A DNA stretch of 64,000 nucleotides, from contig CAZFPL010000013.1 of NCBI GenBank assembly GCA_964521085.1, positions 1 through 64,000 of the forward strand, in the 5' to 3' direction. The first letter of the stretch is position 1; the number at the start of each line of letters is the position of its first letter. Shown in pieces: positions 37,999 to 46,034 of this stretch. The notes under the pieces were generated by a model, which made no database searches, was not told the origin of the DNA, and saw only the letters and a list, made by a program, of their open reading frames with translations. The DNA comes from JAFGKK01 sp964521085 (GTDB lineage Bacteria; Chloroflexota; Anaerolineae; Anaerolineales; RBG-16-64-43). A program made the position numbers and the translations under genes.

Positions 37999-38119
37999 CG
38001 GCCGGATGGGTATTCAACCACAGCAGCCGCGATATCCAATCACACCCGTGTTGCCAATTCCCCGCCCGCCTCCCGCCGCCGCTCCTCTGAACCAATCGAA
38101 TTCGGGGGAGGTTTTTTTA

Positions 38120-38148
38120 TTGAGTCGCAGCTGGAAATAGCGTACACT
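38120..38148 (+). promoter_or_regulatory. Promoter of the second membrane GGDEF gene
   Basis: TTGAGT and TACACT boxes are separated by 17 bases, matching the promoter of the upstream paralogue. A weak terminator-like stem (CCTCCC with GGGAGG, then seven T residues) lies just before it, ending near 38119. Confidence 0.65.
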
Positions 38149-38188
38149 TGCCGTAGATCAAGGCTTCCCCGAACACGCGAGGTGGCGT

Positions 38189-40678
38189 ATGGACCCGATT
38201 TACGTGATAACCGTGATCCTCAGTTGCATCGTTATCAACGCCATCTGCGCGATCGTCAGCTATTTATTGTGGCGGCGGATTCACAAGCGGTTCTCCGGAA
38301 GCGGCTTGTGGCTGGCAGGCTACCTTGCGCAATTTGCGGGTGTTTCGCTGATACTCCTGCGCACTATCCTGCCGGAGTCGATCGCTGTAATCCTGGGGAA
38401 TGGGCTGCTGATAACAAGCGCCATCCTCCTGTACATAGGTTTGGAAAGATTCGTCGGAAAACCCGGCCCCCAATTACAGAACGCCTTTTTATTGGCGGCG
38501 TTCCTCGCTGTCCACGCTTACTTTTTATTTGTAACCCCCAGTTTGGCCGCGCGTAATATCAACCTCTCCCTGGCTCTGATTGCCATCTACGGACAATCCG
38601 CATGGCTTCTGTTTCGGCGGGTCGATCCGGAGATGCGCCCCATTACCCAGGGACCCGGATTCATCTTCACAGGATACTGTCTGGTCGGTCTTATTCGGAT
38701 CGCGGCGGATATCGCCGTGCCGTCCGGGAACGACTTCTTCCATTCCACCAATTTCGACACGCTGGTGCTGATAACCTACCAGATGCTGTTTATCGCCCTG
38801 ACTTTCACCCTGTCTTTGATGGTCAACCTCCGCCTGTTCAGGGATCTCGAGCGCGACATTGTCATCCGCCGGGAAGTGGAGGAGGCGCTTCGGGAAAGCG
38901 AGGAGAAATTCTCCAAGGCGTTCCATTCCAGTCCGGATGCCATCCTCATTTCCCACACCCGCGACGGCCATCTGCTGGAGGCCAACGACAGCTTCTGCCG
39001 GCTCTCGGGATATTCCCGCGAGGAGGCTCTGGCCAATTCCTCGATCCCTCAAGCCCTATGGGCCAATCCGCAGGATGAAGAAGAATGCTTTGCCTTATTG
39101 CAAAAGGACCATCGCGTGCGCAATCTCGAATACGACTTCCGGACGAAGTCCGGCGGAATATTGCATTGCCTGTATTCGGGAGAGATCATTCACCTTGCCG
39201 GAGAGGCTTATATTCTTTCCGTCGTGAGCGACATCACCGAGCGGAAAGAAGCGGAGAAAATTCTGCGGCGCAGCGAAGCGAATTTCCGGGAAGTATTCGA
39301 AAACTCAGCCCAGGGCATTTTCCTGCTGGATGTCCTGGAGGATGGTAAATTCCGGATCCGGGAAAGCAACCAGGCGCTGCAAAAAACCTCCGGCGCCCCC
39401 GGTAAATCCGTGGAGGGAAAATTGCTGGAGGAAGCATTTCCCGCGGAGGAGGCGCAGGCGATGCACGCAATCTGCATTCGTTGCCTGGAGACGGGAACGG
39501 TGATTTCCCTGGAGCAGGGGTTTGGCTTGCCCGCAGGTCGAAAATTCATCCACACCACGCTGGCGCCGGTCCGCGATGAATCCGGCCGCATCTACCGAAT
39601 TATCGGCAGCACGCTCGACATCACCGAACGGAAATGGGCGGAAGAAACTCTCCGCCTGCGCTTGACCCTGTGGGAATACGCGGCCCAACATACGGTGGAT
39701 GAATTGATGCAGAAGGCGCTCGACGAAATTGAAGGGATCACCGGCAGTCCAATCAGTTTCTACCATTTTGTCATGGAGGATGAGGCAAGCCTCTCCCTCC
39801 AAGCCTGGTCCACCCGGACCCAGCGCGAGTTTTGCCAGGCGGAAGGCCGGGGGATGCATTACAACCTGGACCAGGCGGGCGTTTGGGCAGACTGCATCCG
39901 CGAGCGGAAGCCGATCATTCACAACGACTATGAGTCCCTGCCCAACCGGAAAGGCATGCCGGAAGGGCATGCCAAGGTTGTTCGCGAGCTGGTCGTTCCC
40001 ACGTTCCACGGCGGGCGGATGGTTTCCGTCCTCGGAATCGGAAACAAACCCTCCCCCTACAACGAACAGGATGCCGACCTCTTATCCTCTATCGCCGATA
40101 TCGTTTGGGTGATCGTCGACCACAAACGGACGGAGGAGGAAATACACCAACTGCAGGCGCAATTGGAGCAGATGGCGGTGCACGATTCCCTCACCGGGTT
40201 GTATAACCGCCACTATCTGGACGTGACCCTGAAACGCGAGCTTGCGCGGGCGGCGCGTGAAAAATATCCGGTGAGTTTCATCATGATCGATATCGACCGG
40301 TTCAAGCGGGTGAACGACACGTTCGGCCACAAAGCCGGAGATGCCGTATTGCAGAGTCTCGCCTCCCTGCTTCTGGAAAACAGCCGCGCCAGCGACATCA
40401 TTTTCCGCATCGGCGGAGAGGAATTCCTGGCCGTGCTGCCCAAAGTGAAAGCCGACTTGGCCCTTCAGATCGCCGAGAAGTGGCGGAAAAACTTCCTGGA
40501 ATCCACTCTGCTTCTCGGCTACGGCGGCGTCAAAGCCACCATCTCCTGCGGGGTCGCCGCCTTTCCCAGACACGGGACCACCGGAGCAGACTTGATCGCC
40601 AGCGCCGACGAAGCGCTGTATCAGGCCAAGGCGGCGGGACGCAACCAGTCGGCAATCAGGAAGCATGTGAAACCCTGA
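38189..40678 (+). CDS. Membrane diguanylate cyclase, two PAS, GAF and GGDEF
   Basis: An 829-residue paralogue of the upstream gene. The membrane domain, first PAS, GAF_2-like and GGDEF parts align throughout, but it carries an additional PAS domain of about 125 residues (from ANFREVFENSAQGIFLLD to ITERKWAEE). GGEEF lies at about residues 742-746 and the RxxD inhibitory site (RASD) is kept, so it should be an active, product-inhibited cyclase. The extra PAS domain is the main difference and may give a second input. The ATG has a GAGG site. Confidence 0.92.
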   Translation: MDPIYVITVILSCIVINAICAIVSYLLWRRIHKRFSGSGLWLAGYLAQFAGVSLILLRTILPESIAVILGNGLLITSAILLYIGLERFVGKPGPQLQNAFLLAAFLAVHAYFLFVTPSLAARNINLSLALIAIYGQSAWLLFRRVDPEMRPITQGPGFIFTGYCLVGLIRIAADIAVPSGNDFFHSTNFDTLVLITYQMLFIALTFTLSLMVNLRLFRDLERDIVIRREVEEALRESEEKFSKAFHSSPDAILISHTRDGHLLEANDSFCRLSGYSREEALANSSIPQALWANPQDEEECFALLQKDHRVRNLEYDFRTKSGGILHCLYSGEIIHLAGEAYILSVVSDITERKEAEKILRRSEANFREVFENSAQGIFLLDVLEDGKFRIRESNQALQKTSGAPGKSVEGKLLEEAFPAEEAQAMHAICIRCLETGTVISLEQGFGLPAGRKFIHTTLAPVRDESGRIYRIIGSTLDITERKWAEETLRLRLTLWEYAAQHTVDELMQKALDEIEGITGSPISFYHFVMEDEASLSLQAWSTRTQREFCQAEGRGMHYNLDQAGVWADCIRERKPIIHNDYESLPNRKGMPEGHAKVVRELVVPTFHGGRMVSVLGIGNKPSPYNEQDADLLSSIADIVWVIVDHKRTEEEIHQLQAQLEQMAVHDSLTGLYNRHYLDVTLKRELARAAREKYPVSFIMIDIDRFKRVNDTFGHKAGDAVLQSLASLLLENSRASDIIFRIGGEEFLAVLPKVKADLALQIAEKWRKNFLESTLLLGYGGVKATISCGVAAFPRHGTTGADLIASADEALYQAKAAGRNQSAIRKHVKP

Positions 40679-40769
40679 CTCAGGCCTTCTCCGGATTCAA
40701 AGACCCCGAAATCGTGATGTCACGGCGATCGGACCGCAGGGCACAAGACCGTGATCGGCCATAAAAGAA

Positions 40770-40799
40770 AAAATCCGCGATCGCCGATCGCGGATTTTT
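40770..40799. terminator. Bidirectional terminator between GGDEF gene and tRNA-Ala
   Basis: AAATCCGCGATCG pairs with CGATCGCGGATTT around a 2-3 base loop, with A and T runs on both sides. It ends the plus-strand cyclase gene and the minus-strand tRNA-Ala(GGC). Confidence 0.9.
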
Positions 40800-40808
40800 C
40801 ATAAAAGG

Positions 40809-40881
40809 TGGACCCAGAGGGATTCGAACCCTCGGCCTTCTCAATGCCATTGAGACGCGCTCCCAACTGCGCTATGGGCCC
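40809..40881 (-). tRNA. tRNA-Ala (anticodon GGC)
   Basis: 73 bases on the minus strand. Acceptor GGGCCCA pairs with TGGGTCC, the anticodon arm is TCTCA-ATGGCAT-TGAGA with GGC, and the T arm carries GAGGG-TTCGAAT-CCCTC. The 3' CCA is not encoded in full. Confidence 0.96.
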
Positions 40882-40984
40882 GGCAAAACGCAATTCTAAC
40901 CGGGAGGAAGCCCGGCGTCAATAACGGGGAAATTATCGGTGGCTAATACAATCGGCAGGCAATTAAGCCACCGCGATCGGCGGT

Positions 40985-41022
40985 AAAAAAAATGTAGCCG
41001 CGATCGCCGATCGCGGCTACAC
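40985..41022 (-). terminator. Terminator of tRNA-Ala(CGC)
   Basis: On the minus strand TGTAGCCGCGATCG pairs with CGATCGCGGCTACA and is followed by eight T residues. The core CCGCGATCG/CGATCGCGG is shared with the terminator at 40770-40799. Confidence 0.88.
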
Positions 41023-41027
41023 GTCTG

Positions 41028-41100
41028 TGGACCTGGAGGGATTCGAACCCTCGGCCTCTTCAGTGCGATTGAAGCGCGCTCCCAACTGCGCTACAGGCCC
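41028..41100 (-). tRNA. tRNA-Ala (anticodon CGC)
   Basis: 73 bases on the minus strand. Acceptor GGGCCTG pairs with CAGGTCC, the anticodon arm is CTTCA-ATCGCAC-TGAAG with CGC, and the T arm is GAGGG-TTCGAAT-CCCTC. It is highly similar to the tRNA-Ala(GGC) 150 bases away, with changes mainly in the anticodon stem and acceptor end. CCA is not encoded. Confidence 0.96.
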
Positions 41101-41179
41101 ATCCGCAAGGCAGGTATTCTACCCCGGGCTTTTTGCATGGTCAAGCAAAGCAGAGTATGTCCTCCGCCGATGCTTTCCC

Positions 41180-42319
41180 TTATCCGCTTGCAAACCGGCT
41201 GCCGCCCCGGGCACCTGCCAGAGCATCCGCGCCCGATTCCGGACCGGGATTTTGTTTTAATTCCCTTACCCGGAGGGCGAAGAGGATCCAGGCCAAGACC
41301 AATACCAGAGTCCAGTAGGATGCGCTGTACCAATACTGCAATTCCCGGAACGGAAGCAGCAAGTACGCCAGGTTGATCAGTACCGCCAGTAAAACTCCCT
41401 CCCAACGGCGGGAGAGGAGAAGCGGCACGACGCCGATCGCATAAACGATGAGGAGGTTGTTCCCCGCCGCATAAGGAGCCAGCAGCAGAGAGCCTGCGAT
41501 CAAGAATCCAAACACTTCCCGCGAGTGACCGCGAATGTACCGCAGGCTGAAAAGAACCGTCAAACCAAAAACAACCGCCCAAAGCAGGATCGCCAACCCA
41601 AGCGATCCGCCCAAACGCTGGACGGTCGCGAGGAGAGAGCTGTCCATAATGCTTCCTCGATATGGCGAGGTGATCACGGACGTGAGCCACTCCCGCCCCC
41701 TCCAGAGCATCGTGGGAATACCGACCGACGCAAGCACTCCAAGCACCGCCGGTCCCGTCCGGGCATTCCATGTTTTTCCGGCCAGGATCGGCAAAAAGAC
41801 CAGCAGGATCCACGTTTCTTGAACCTTCGTCGCCGCGAGCAAGATCCCCAATCCAAACAGGATTGGATTCTTCTGCAACAGGCCATATTCCAATAAAACC
41901 AATCCGGCGAGGATGAGAAACTCGATGTTCCCGTCGACGATCGTCCGGACGGCCGGATAGGAAAGAGTCAACACCAGGATGCCGAGGATCCATTCCCTGC
42001 CGGAATCCCGCTTCCGTGACAGGCAAAGCGGAAGCACCATCAAAGTAAGAAACGCCACAACCCCCCATCCGGCCTCCATCGGAATATGCCCGAGCGGGAG
42101 GAGAAGCAGCGCGCTCCACGGCGGGATTCGCAATCCGTTGTCCGGGGAATACGCAAGATCCCAATGCTCAAGTCCCGCCCGGATGCTGATCCAATCAAGC
42201 GCGAGCGTGGTGCCCGTCGTCGGGATGCGCATAAAAAACCATACGGTGAGGATGAAAACCGCCAACACCGCCATACCGGCGATAAGCAGGGAAATGACGA
42301 GGGATCGGTCCGGCTTCAT
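41180..42319 (-). CDS. Polytopic membrane protein, glycosyltransferase 87-like
   Basis: A 379-residue protein with about ten hydrophobic helices. The first external loop after helix 1 (TTGTTLALDWISIRAGLEHW) and the helix organisation fit the GT87/DUF2029 group of lipid-linked-sugar mannosyltransferases, in which an Asp in that loop (here in LDWISI) is thought catalytic. The assignment rests on topology and this loop only. A second loop GIPTMLWRGREW and the aromatic-rich C-terminal helices are also seen. It is convergent with nothing and lies 50 bases after the M28 peptidase gene on the same strand. Confidence 0.65.
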   Translation of the reverse strand: MKPDRSLVISLLIAGMAVLAVFILTVWFFMRIPTTGTTLALDWISIRAGLEHWDLAYSPDNGLRIPPWSALLLLPLGHIPMEAGWGVVAFLTLMVLPLCLSRKRDSGREWILGILVLTLSYPAVRTIVDGNIEFLILAGLVLLEYGLLQKNPILFGLGILLAATKVQETWILLVFLPILAGKTWNARTGPAVLGVLASVGIPTMLWRGREWLTSVITSPYRGSIMDSSLLATVQRLGGSLGLAILLWAVVFGLTVLFSLRYIRGHSREVFGFLIAGSLLLAPYAAGNNLLIVYAIGVVPLLLSRRWEGVLLAVLINLAYLLLPFRELQYWYSASYWTLVLVLAWILFALRVRELKQNPGPESGADALAGARGGSRFASG

Positions 42320-42367
42320 TATTTCCCATCTCCGGTTTCGAAACGGGATAAGACGGATCTGGAACTG

Positions 42368-43273
42368 CTATTGTCCATCCTGCCCACCGCCTTCCACCCA
42401 GACCTCGACAGTCCGGCCGACCCGCCCCAGACTCTCGGCGGAAATTTTATCCAGCGTATCCTCTGTCGTGTGCCAGTAGGGGTAATCAAAATCGATGATG
42501 TCGATCGACGGGACGCCAAGATCGCGGAAGGGAATGTGATCGTCGAGCATCGTGTATTTTAGCGAGGGGATGAAGAACTTCTCGAATCCCAGTCCCCTTG
42601 CCGTCGACCAGATTTTTTCCCGCAGCACCGGATCGGAATTTCCCTCAAAGTAGAATTGCTGGTCGGCATCCGCGACCATATCCAAGAGAATCATTGCCTG
42701 GAATTCCGATCCCGCCGCCATCGCATCCTTCACGTGCAGGGCGAACTGGCGCGAACCGGCGATCCAATCCCAGCCGTCGAGGTGGCCGTTGTCTTCCGCA
42801 TCGAAAAAGACCAGCCAAATCTGTTGATTCTTCCAATCCATTTCGAGGGTTCGGGCAAGCTCCAGCAACACGACCACACCGGACCCGCCGTCATCCGCGC
42901 CCAGCACCGGTTCGGCGCACCCGCCCTGCGGCTGGTCGGCGCAGCGGCGCGAATCATAATGCGCGCCCAGGATGATGATCGGGCCGTTCCCTTTCTCGCC
43001 GGCGATGTTGCGCACCGGTGTATCCATATAAACGCCCTCGTCGGGAACCGCCTTCCACCCTTCCTTTTCCAATTCTTGCGCGATCCAATCCCCGGCCTGA
43101 CGGTTGGCGTCCGTCCCGGAAACGCGCGGCCCGAACTCCAGAAATTCTTGCGCCAGGGAGAAGGCCTTTGGTCCGGAGAATGTCCGCGATTCCAACCCGT
43201 CGCAGCCACTCATCGACAATACCAATCCCATTCCAATGGATACGATCAGGAACATGTAATGGTTCTTTCTCAT
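42368..43273 (-). CDS. M28 family metallopeptidase or glutaminyl cyclase-like lipoprotein
   Basis: A 301-residue exported enzyme with a lipoprotein-like signal (SMSGC, Cys near residue 24). M28 zinc-site motifs are GAHYDSR (His), GADDGGSGV (Asp), FDAEDNG (acidic pair), and a late His in YPYWHTTEDTLDKI. The region WDWIAGSRQFALHV resembles the glutaminyl-peptide cyclotransferase branch, so either aminopeptidase or cyclase activity is possible. The ATG overlaps the trmFO stop (ATGA), so the two are translated together although their functions seem unrelated. Confidence 0.85.
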   Translation of the reverse strand: MRKNHYMFLIVSIGMGLVLSMSGCDGLESRTFSGPKAFSLAQEFLEFGPRVSGTDANRQAGDWIAQELEKEGWKAVPDEGVYMDTPVRNIAGEKGNGPIIILGAHYDSRRCADQPQGGCAEPVLGADDGGSGVVVLLELARTLEMDWKNQQIWLVFFDAEDNGHLDGWDWIAGSRQFALHVKDAMAAGSEFQAMILLDMVADADQQFYFEGNSDPVLREKIWSTARGLGFEKFFIPSLKYTMLDDHIPFRDLGVPSIDIIDFDYPYWHTTEDTLDKISAESLGRVGRTVEVWVEGGGQDGQ

Positions 43274-44610
43274 TGATTGGATACCTCCTGCCACCACTCA
43301 TCGAAAACCTCCCGGGCGCGTTCGGTCAGCAGGCGGCTGCGTTCCCATTTGCTCAGCCGCTTCTTCCCGACCGGCGGGGGCAGCAGCCCCAGATTGGCTT
43401 TCATCGGCTGAAAGTGAGCCTCCTCCGCAGCGGCGATGTAATGACACAGCCCCCCGATCATCGTGCCTTCCGGAGGAAGCAGCGGATCCTTCCCCTGCAG
43501 AAAGCGCACGGCGTTCCATCCGGCCAGCAGTCCGGTCGCGATATTCCCGGCATACCCTTCCACCCCGGTCAACTGACCGGCGAAAAAAAGATCCGGCCGG
43601 CTCCGGAATTGCAGCGTCGGCAGGAGCAGCCGGGGCGCGTTGAGAAAGGTGTTGCGGTGCATTTGCCCAAAGCGCATGAACTCCGCGCGTTCCAATCCCG
43701 GGATCAGCCGGAATACCCGCTCCTGTTCCGCTTCCCTTAAATTCGTCTGGAAACCCACCAGATTATACAGACTCTGCTCGGTATTTTCCTGGCGCAACTG
43801 CACCACGGCGTAGGGTTTCGACCCGGAACGCGGATCGGCGAGGCCCACCGGACGCATCGTTCCATAGGCGAGGGTATCCGGCCCGCGCTCCGCGAGCACC
43901 TCGACGGGCACGCACCCTTCGAAGAAGCGCGCCGCCCCCGCGCGCACCCCGCCGCGCACGTCCTCCTCGAATTCCCGCAGGGGAATCCGTTCCGCGCGTG
44001 ACAGCTCCTCCACCAGACGCCGGTATTCCACTTCGTTCAGCGGGCAGTTCAAATAATCCGCGGAGAGGTTGTTGCGCGCATCGGAGAATGCAATCGTGCG
44101 GTCGATGGAATCCGCGGCGATGATCGGGGCGATCGCGTCGTAAAAATAAAGATGGTCCATCCCGGTCAGCCGGCGCAAGGAGCCGGAAAGCGCCGGGGAA
44201 GTCAACGGGCCGGTGGCTACGATCGCGGGCTCCTCCGGAATATCCACCGCCTCCTCCCGGACCACTTCGATCCGATGATGGGCGATGATTTTTTCGGACA
44301 CGGATCGCGCGAATTTTTCCCGATCCACCGCCAGCGCCGCGCCGGCCGGGACGCTGCTTTCATGGGCGCATGCCATCAGCAGTGAATCCATCCTCTCCAA
44401 CTCGCGTTTCAAAACGCCGCCGGCCCGGTCCGGAAGAACCGACCCAAGCGAGTTCGAGCACACCAGCTCGGCCAGATCCCCGCCGCGGTGCGCGCCGGTC
44501 ATCCTATGCGGGCGCATTTCCACCAGCCGAACCTCGATGCCGCGTTCGGCTGCCTGCCAGGCTGCCTCGCTGCCGGCTAATCCGCCGCCCAAAATGGTCA
44601 GCTGTTTCAT
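43270..44610 (-). CDS. trmFO: Folate-dependent tRNA (uracil-54) methyltransferase
   Basis: Makes 5-methyluridine at position 54 of the tRNA T loop using methylenetetrahydrofolate and FAD. The protein of about 446 residues starts with the FAD dinucleotide motif TILGGGLAGSEAAWQ, followed by LVEMRP, ELVCSNSLGS with the active-site Cys, and the C-terminal FFAGQLTGVEGYAGNIATGLLAGWNA signature. Start choice is uncertain: an ATG six codons earlier abuts a GGAGG, while the ATG at 44610 starts the conserved region. It is divergent from the cobalamin riboswitch and btuF. Confidence 0.95.
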   Translation of the reverse strand: MKQLTILGGGLAGSEAAWQAAERGIEVRLVEMRPHRMTGAHRGGDLAELVCSNSLGSVLPDRAGGVLKRELERMDSLLMACAHESSVPAGAALAVDREKFARSVSEKIIAHHRIEVVREEAVDIPEEPAIVATGPLTSPALSGSLRRLTGMDHLYFYDAIAPIIAADSIDRTIAFSDARNNLSADYLNCPLNEVEYRRLVEELSRAERIPLREFEEDVRGGVRAGAARFFEGCVPVEVLAERGPDTLAYGTMRPVGLADPRSGSKPYAVVQLRQENTEQSLYNLVGFQTNLREAEQERVFRLIPGLERAEFMRFGQMHRNTFLNAPRLLLPTLQFRSRPDLFFAGQLTGVEGYAGNIATGLLAGWNAVRFLQGKDPLLPPEGTMIGGLCHYIAAAEEAHFQPMKANLGLLPPPVGKKRLSKWERSRLLTERAREVFDEWWQEVSNQ

Positions 44611-44616
44611 GTGCAC

Positions 44617-44644
44617 TTGACCTTTCATCCTCCTTGATTATAAT
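44617..44644 (+). promoter_or_regulatory. Promoter of the riboswitch-btuF transcript
   Basis: TTGACC and TATAAT boxes are separated by 16 bases. Transcription would start near 44651, just before the riboswitch. Confidence 0.75.
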
Positions 44645-44654
44645 CAGATGAAAA

Positions 44655-44835
44655 TCCATATCTGCAGTGCCGGTGCCTGCTCCCCCGGATGGGAGGGCTT
44701 AAAGGCGAAGCCGGTGAAAGTCCGGAGCTGTCACGCAACTGTAACCGCACCCGATGCGGTAAGCCAGGTCGCCCGCCGCACTGCGTTCACACCAGCCTCG
44801 CTGGAAGGAGGTGCGGACATGCTTAAGGGATTCCC
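44655..44835 (+). promoter_or_regulatory. Cobalamin riboswitch
   Basis: The conserved core is clear: TTAAAGGCGAAGCCGGTGAA, then AGTCCGG, CACGCAACTGTAACC (variant of the B12 box), a closing hairpin CCGCACCCGATGCGG, and AAGCCAGGTCGCC. A terminator-like stem and then btuF follow, so bound cobalamin should lower btuF expression by premature termination. Confidence 0.95.
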
Positions 44836-44850
44836 CTAAACGGCGGCCGC

Positions 44851-44884
44851 ACCCCTGTCAACCTCGACAGGGGTTTCGTTTTTC
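44851..44884 (+). terminator. Riboswitch-controlled terminator
   Basis: ACCCCTGTC pairs with GACAGGGGT around six bases, followed by TTCGTTTTT. It lies between the riboswitch core and btuF and is the likely expression platform. Confidence 0.85.
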
Positions 44885-44923
44885 ATCAGCCGTCTTGATT
44901 ATTTCAACGCCTATGGAGAGATC

Positions 44924-45859
44924 ATGAAAATTCTCACCCGCTCGATTCTCTTGCTGACGGTCCTCGCGGCGCTGCTGACCGGATGCGCCCCGGCGACTGC
45001 GATCGCCACTGGTTCCATCATCCGGTTGACCGACGGATTGGGCACCGAAGTCTCCCTGGCCGGTCCTGCCGCCCGCATCGTCGCGCTTGGCCCGTCCAAT
45101 ACGGAGATCCTGTATGCCATTGGTGCAGGCGACCTTCTGGTCGGCTGCGATCAATTCTCCGATTATCCGGGGGAGGTAAAATCGCTGGCAACGATTTCCG
45201 CCGGATACGGGACCCTGGATACGGAATCGATTAAAGCGCTTGAACCGGACCTGGTGCTTGCGGCGGAGATCATCTCGGCCGAGCAGGTCCAGACGCTGCG
45301 GACGCTCGGATTTACCGTCTTTTATGTGGCCAATCCGACCTCGCTTCCGGAGGGACTGTATGCCAATATCCGCTCGATCGCCACGCTCACGGGGCACGGA
45401 TCCGACGCTGAGGAGCTAATCGCGTCGCTGCAAACGCGTTTTCAGGCGGTTTCGGAAAAGGTTACCGCAGAGTCCAACACCCCCCTTGTCTACTTCGAAC
45501 TCGACGGCACCGATCCGTCACAACCCTACACCGCCGGACCGGGAACATTCATTGACATGCTGATCGGATTGGCCGGCGGGCGGAACCTCGGCGCGTCCCT
45601 ATCTTCCGCCTGGGCGCAGATTTCCGCCGAGGAAATCTTCCTCCAGGACCCGGATATCATTTTGCTGGGGGATACGGCCTTCGGGGTGACGCCGGAATCC
45701 GTCGCGAATCGGCCGGGATGGGGTAACCTCACCGCCGTCAAGAACGGAGCGGTATACGCCGTTGACAGCAACCTTGTGCTCCGGCCGGGGCCGAGATTGA
45801 TTGACGGCCTGGAGGCGATGGCTTCCCGGATCCATCCGGAGCTGTTCATTCTGGAATGA
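44924..45859 (+). CDS. btuF: Cobalamin/iron-siderophore-type ABC substrate-binding lipoprotein
   Basis: A 311-residue periplasmic-binding-type lipoprotein: signal peptide with lipobox LTGC (Cys near residue 21), then a class III binding fold. Typical segments are RIVALGPSNTEILYAIGAGDLLVGCD, ALEPDLVLA, a helix spanning the lobes, and the late RPGPRLIDGLEAMA. The family alone would not distinguish B12 from siderophore or haem, but the cobalamin riboswitch directly upstream argues strongly for corrinoid uptake. No permease or ATPase gene (btuC, btuD) lies next to it in the window, so it must pair with components encoded elsewhere. Confidence 0.9.
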   Translation: MKILTRSILLLTVLAALLTGCAPATAIATGSIIRLTDGLGTEVSLAGPAARIVALGPSNTEILYAIGAGDLLVGCDQFSDYPGEVKSLATISAGYGTLDTESIKALEPDLVLAAEIISAEQVQTLRTLGFTVFYVANPTSLPEGLYANIRSIATLTGHGSDAEELIASLQTRFQAVSEKVTAESNTPLVYFELDGTDPSQPYTAGPGTFIDMLIGLAGGRNLGASLSSAWAQISAEEIFLQDPDIILLGDTAFGVTPESVANRPGWGNLTAVKNGAVYAVDSNLVLRPGPRLIDGLEAMASRIHPELFILE

Positions 45860-45940
45860 GTCTGCGTTCCCGCGGGAGAAGAGGATGGCATCCCCCAAAT
45901 AGATGATATTCCGAAAGTGGAATGTTCCCCGGAATCGGGG

Positions 45941-45969
45941 TTGACACCCCTTTCCCTCGCGGTGATAAT
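45941..45969 (+). promoter_or_regulatory. Promoter of glnA
   Basis: A perfect TTGACA and a GATAAT box are separated by 17 bases. The start of transcription would be near 45976, giving a leader of about 60 bases. Confidence 0.85.
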
Positions 45970-46034
45970 CGCACGCATACCACCACGATCCCGGCGGAAT
46001 GAATCGCCCCGGGGAAAACGGATCGGAGACGCTT

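Noticed and set aside
44648..44839. 63-codon frame within the cobalamin riboswitch
   Set aside because: It overlaps the whole conserved riboswitch core, which explains the sequence fully.
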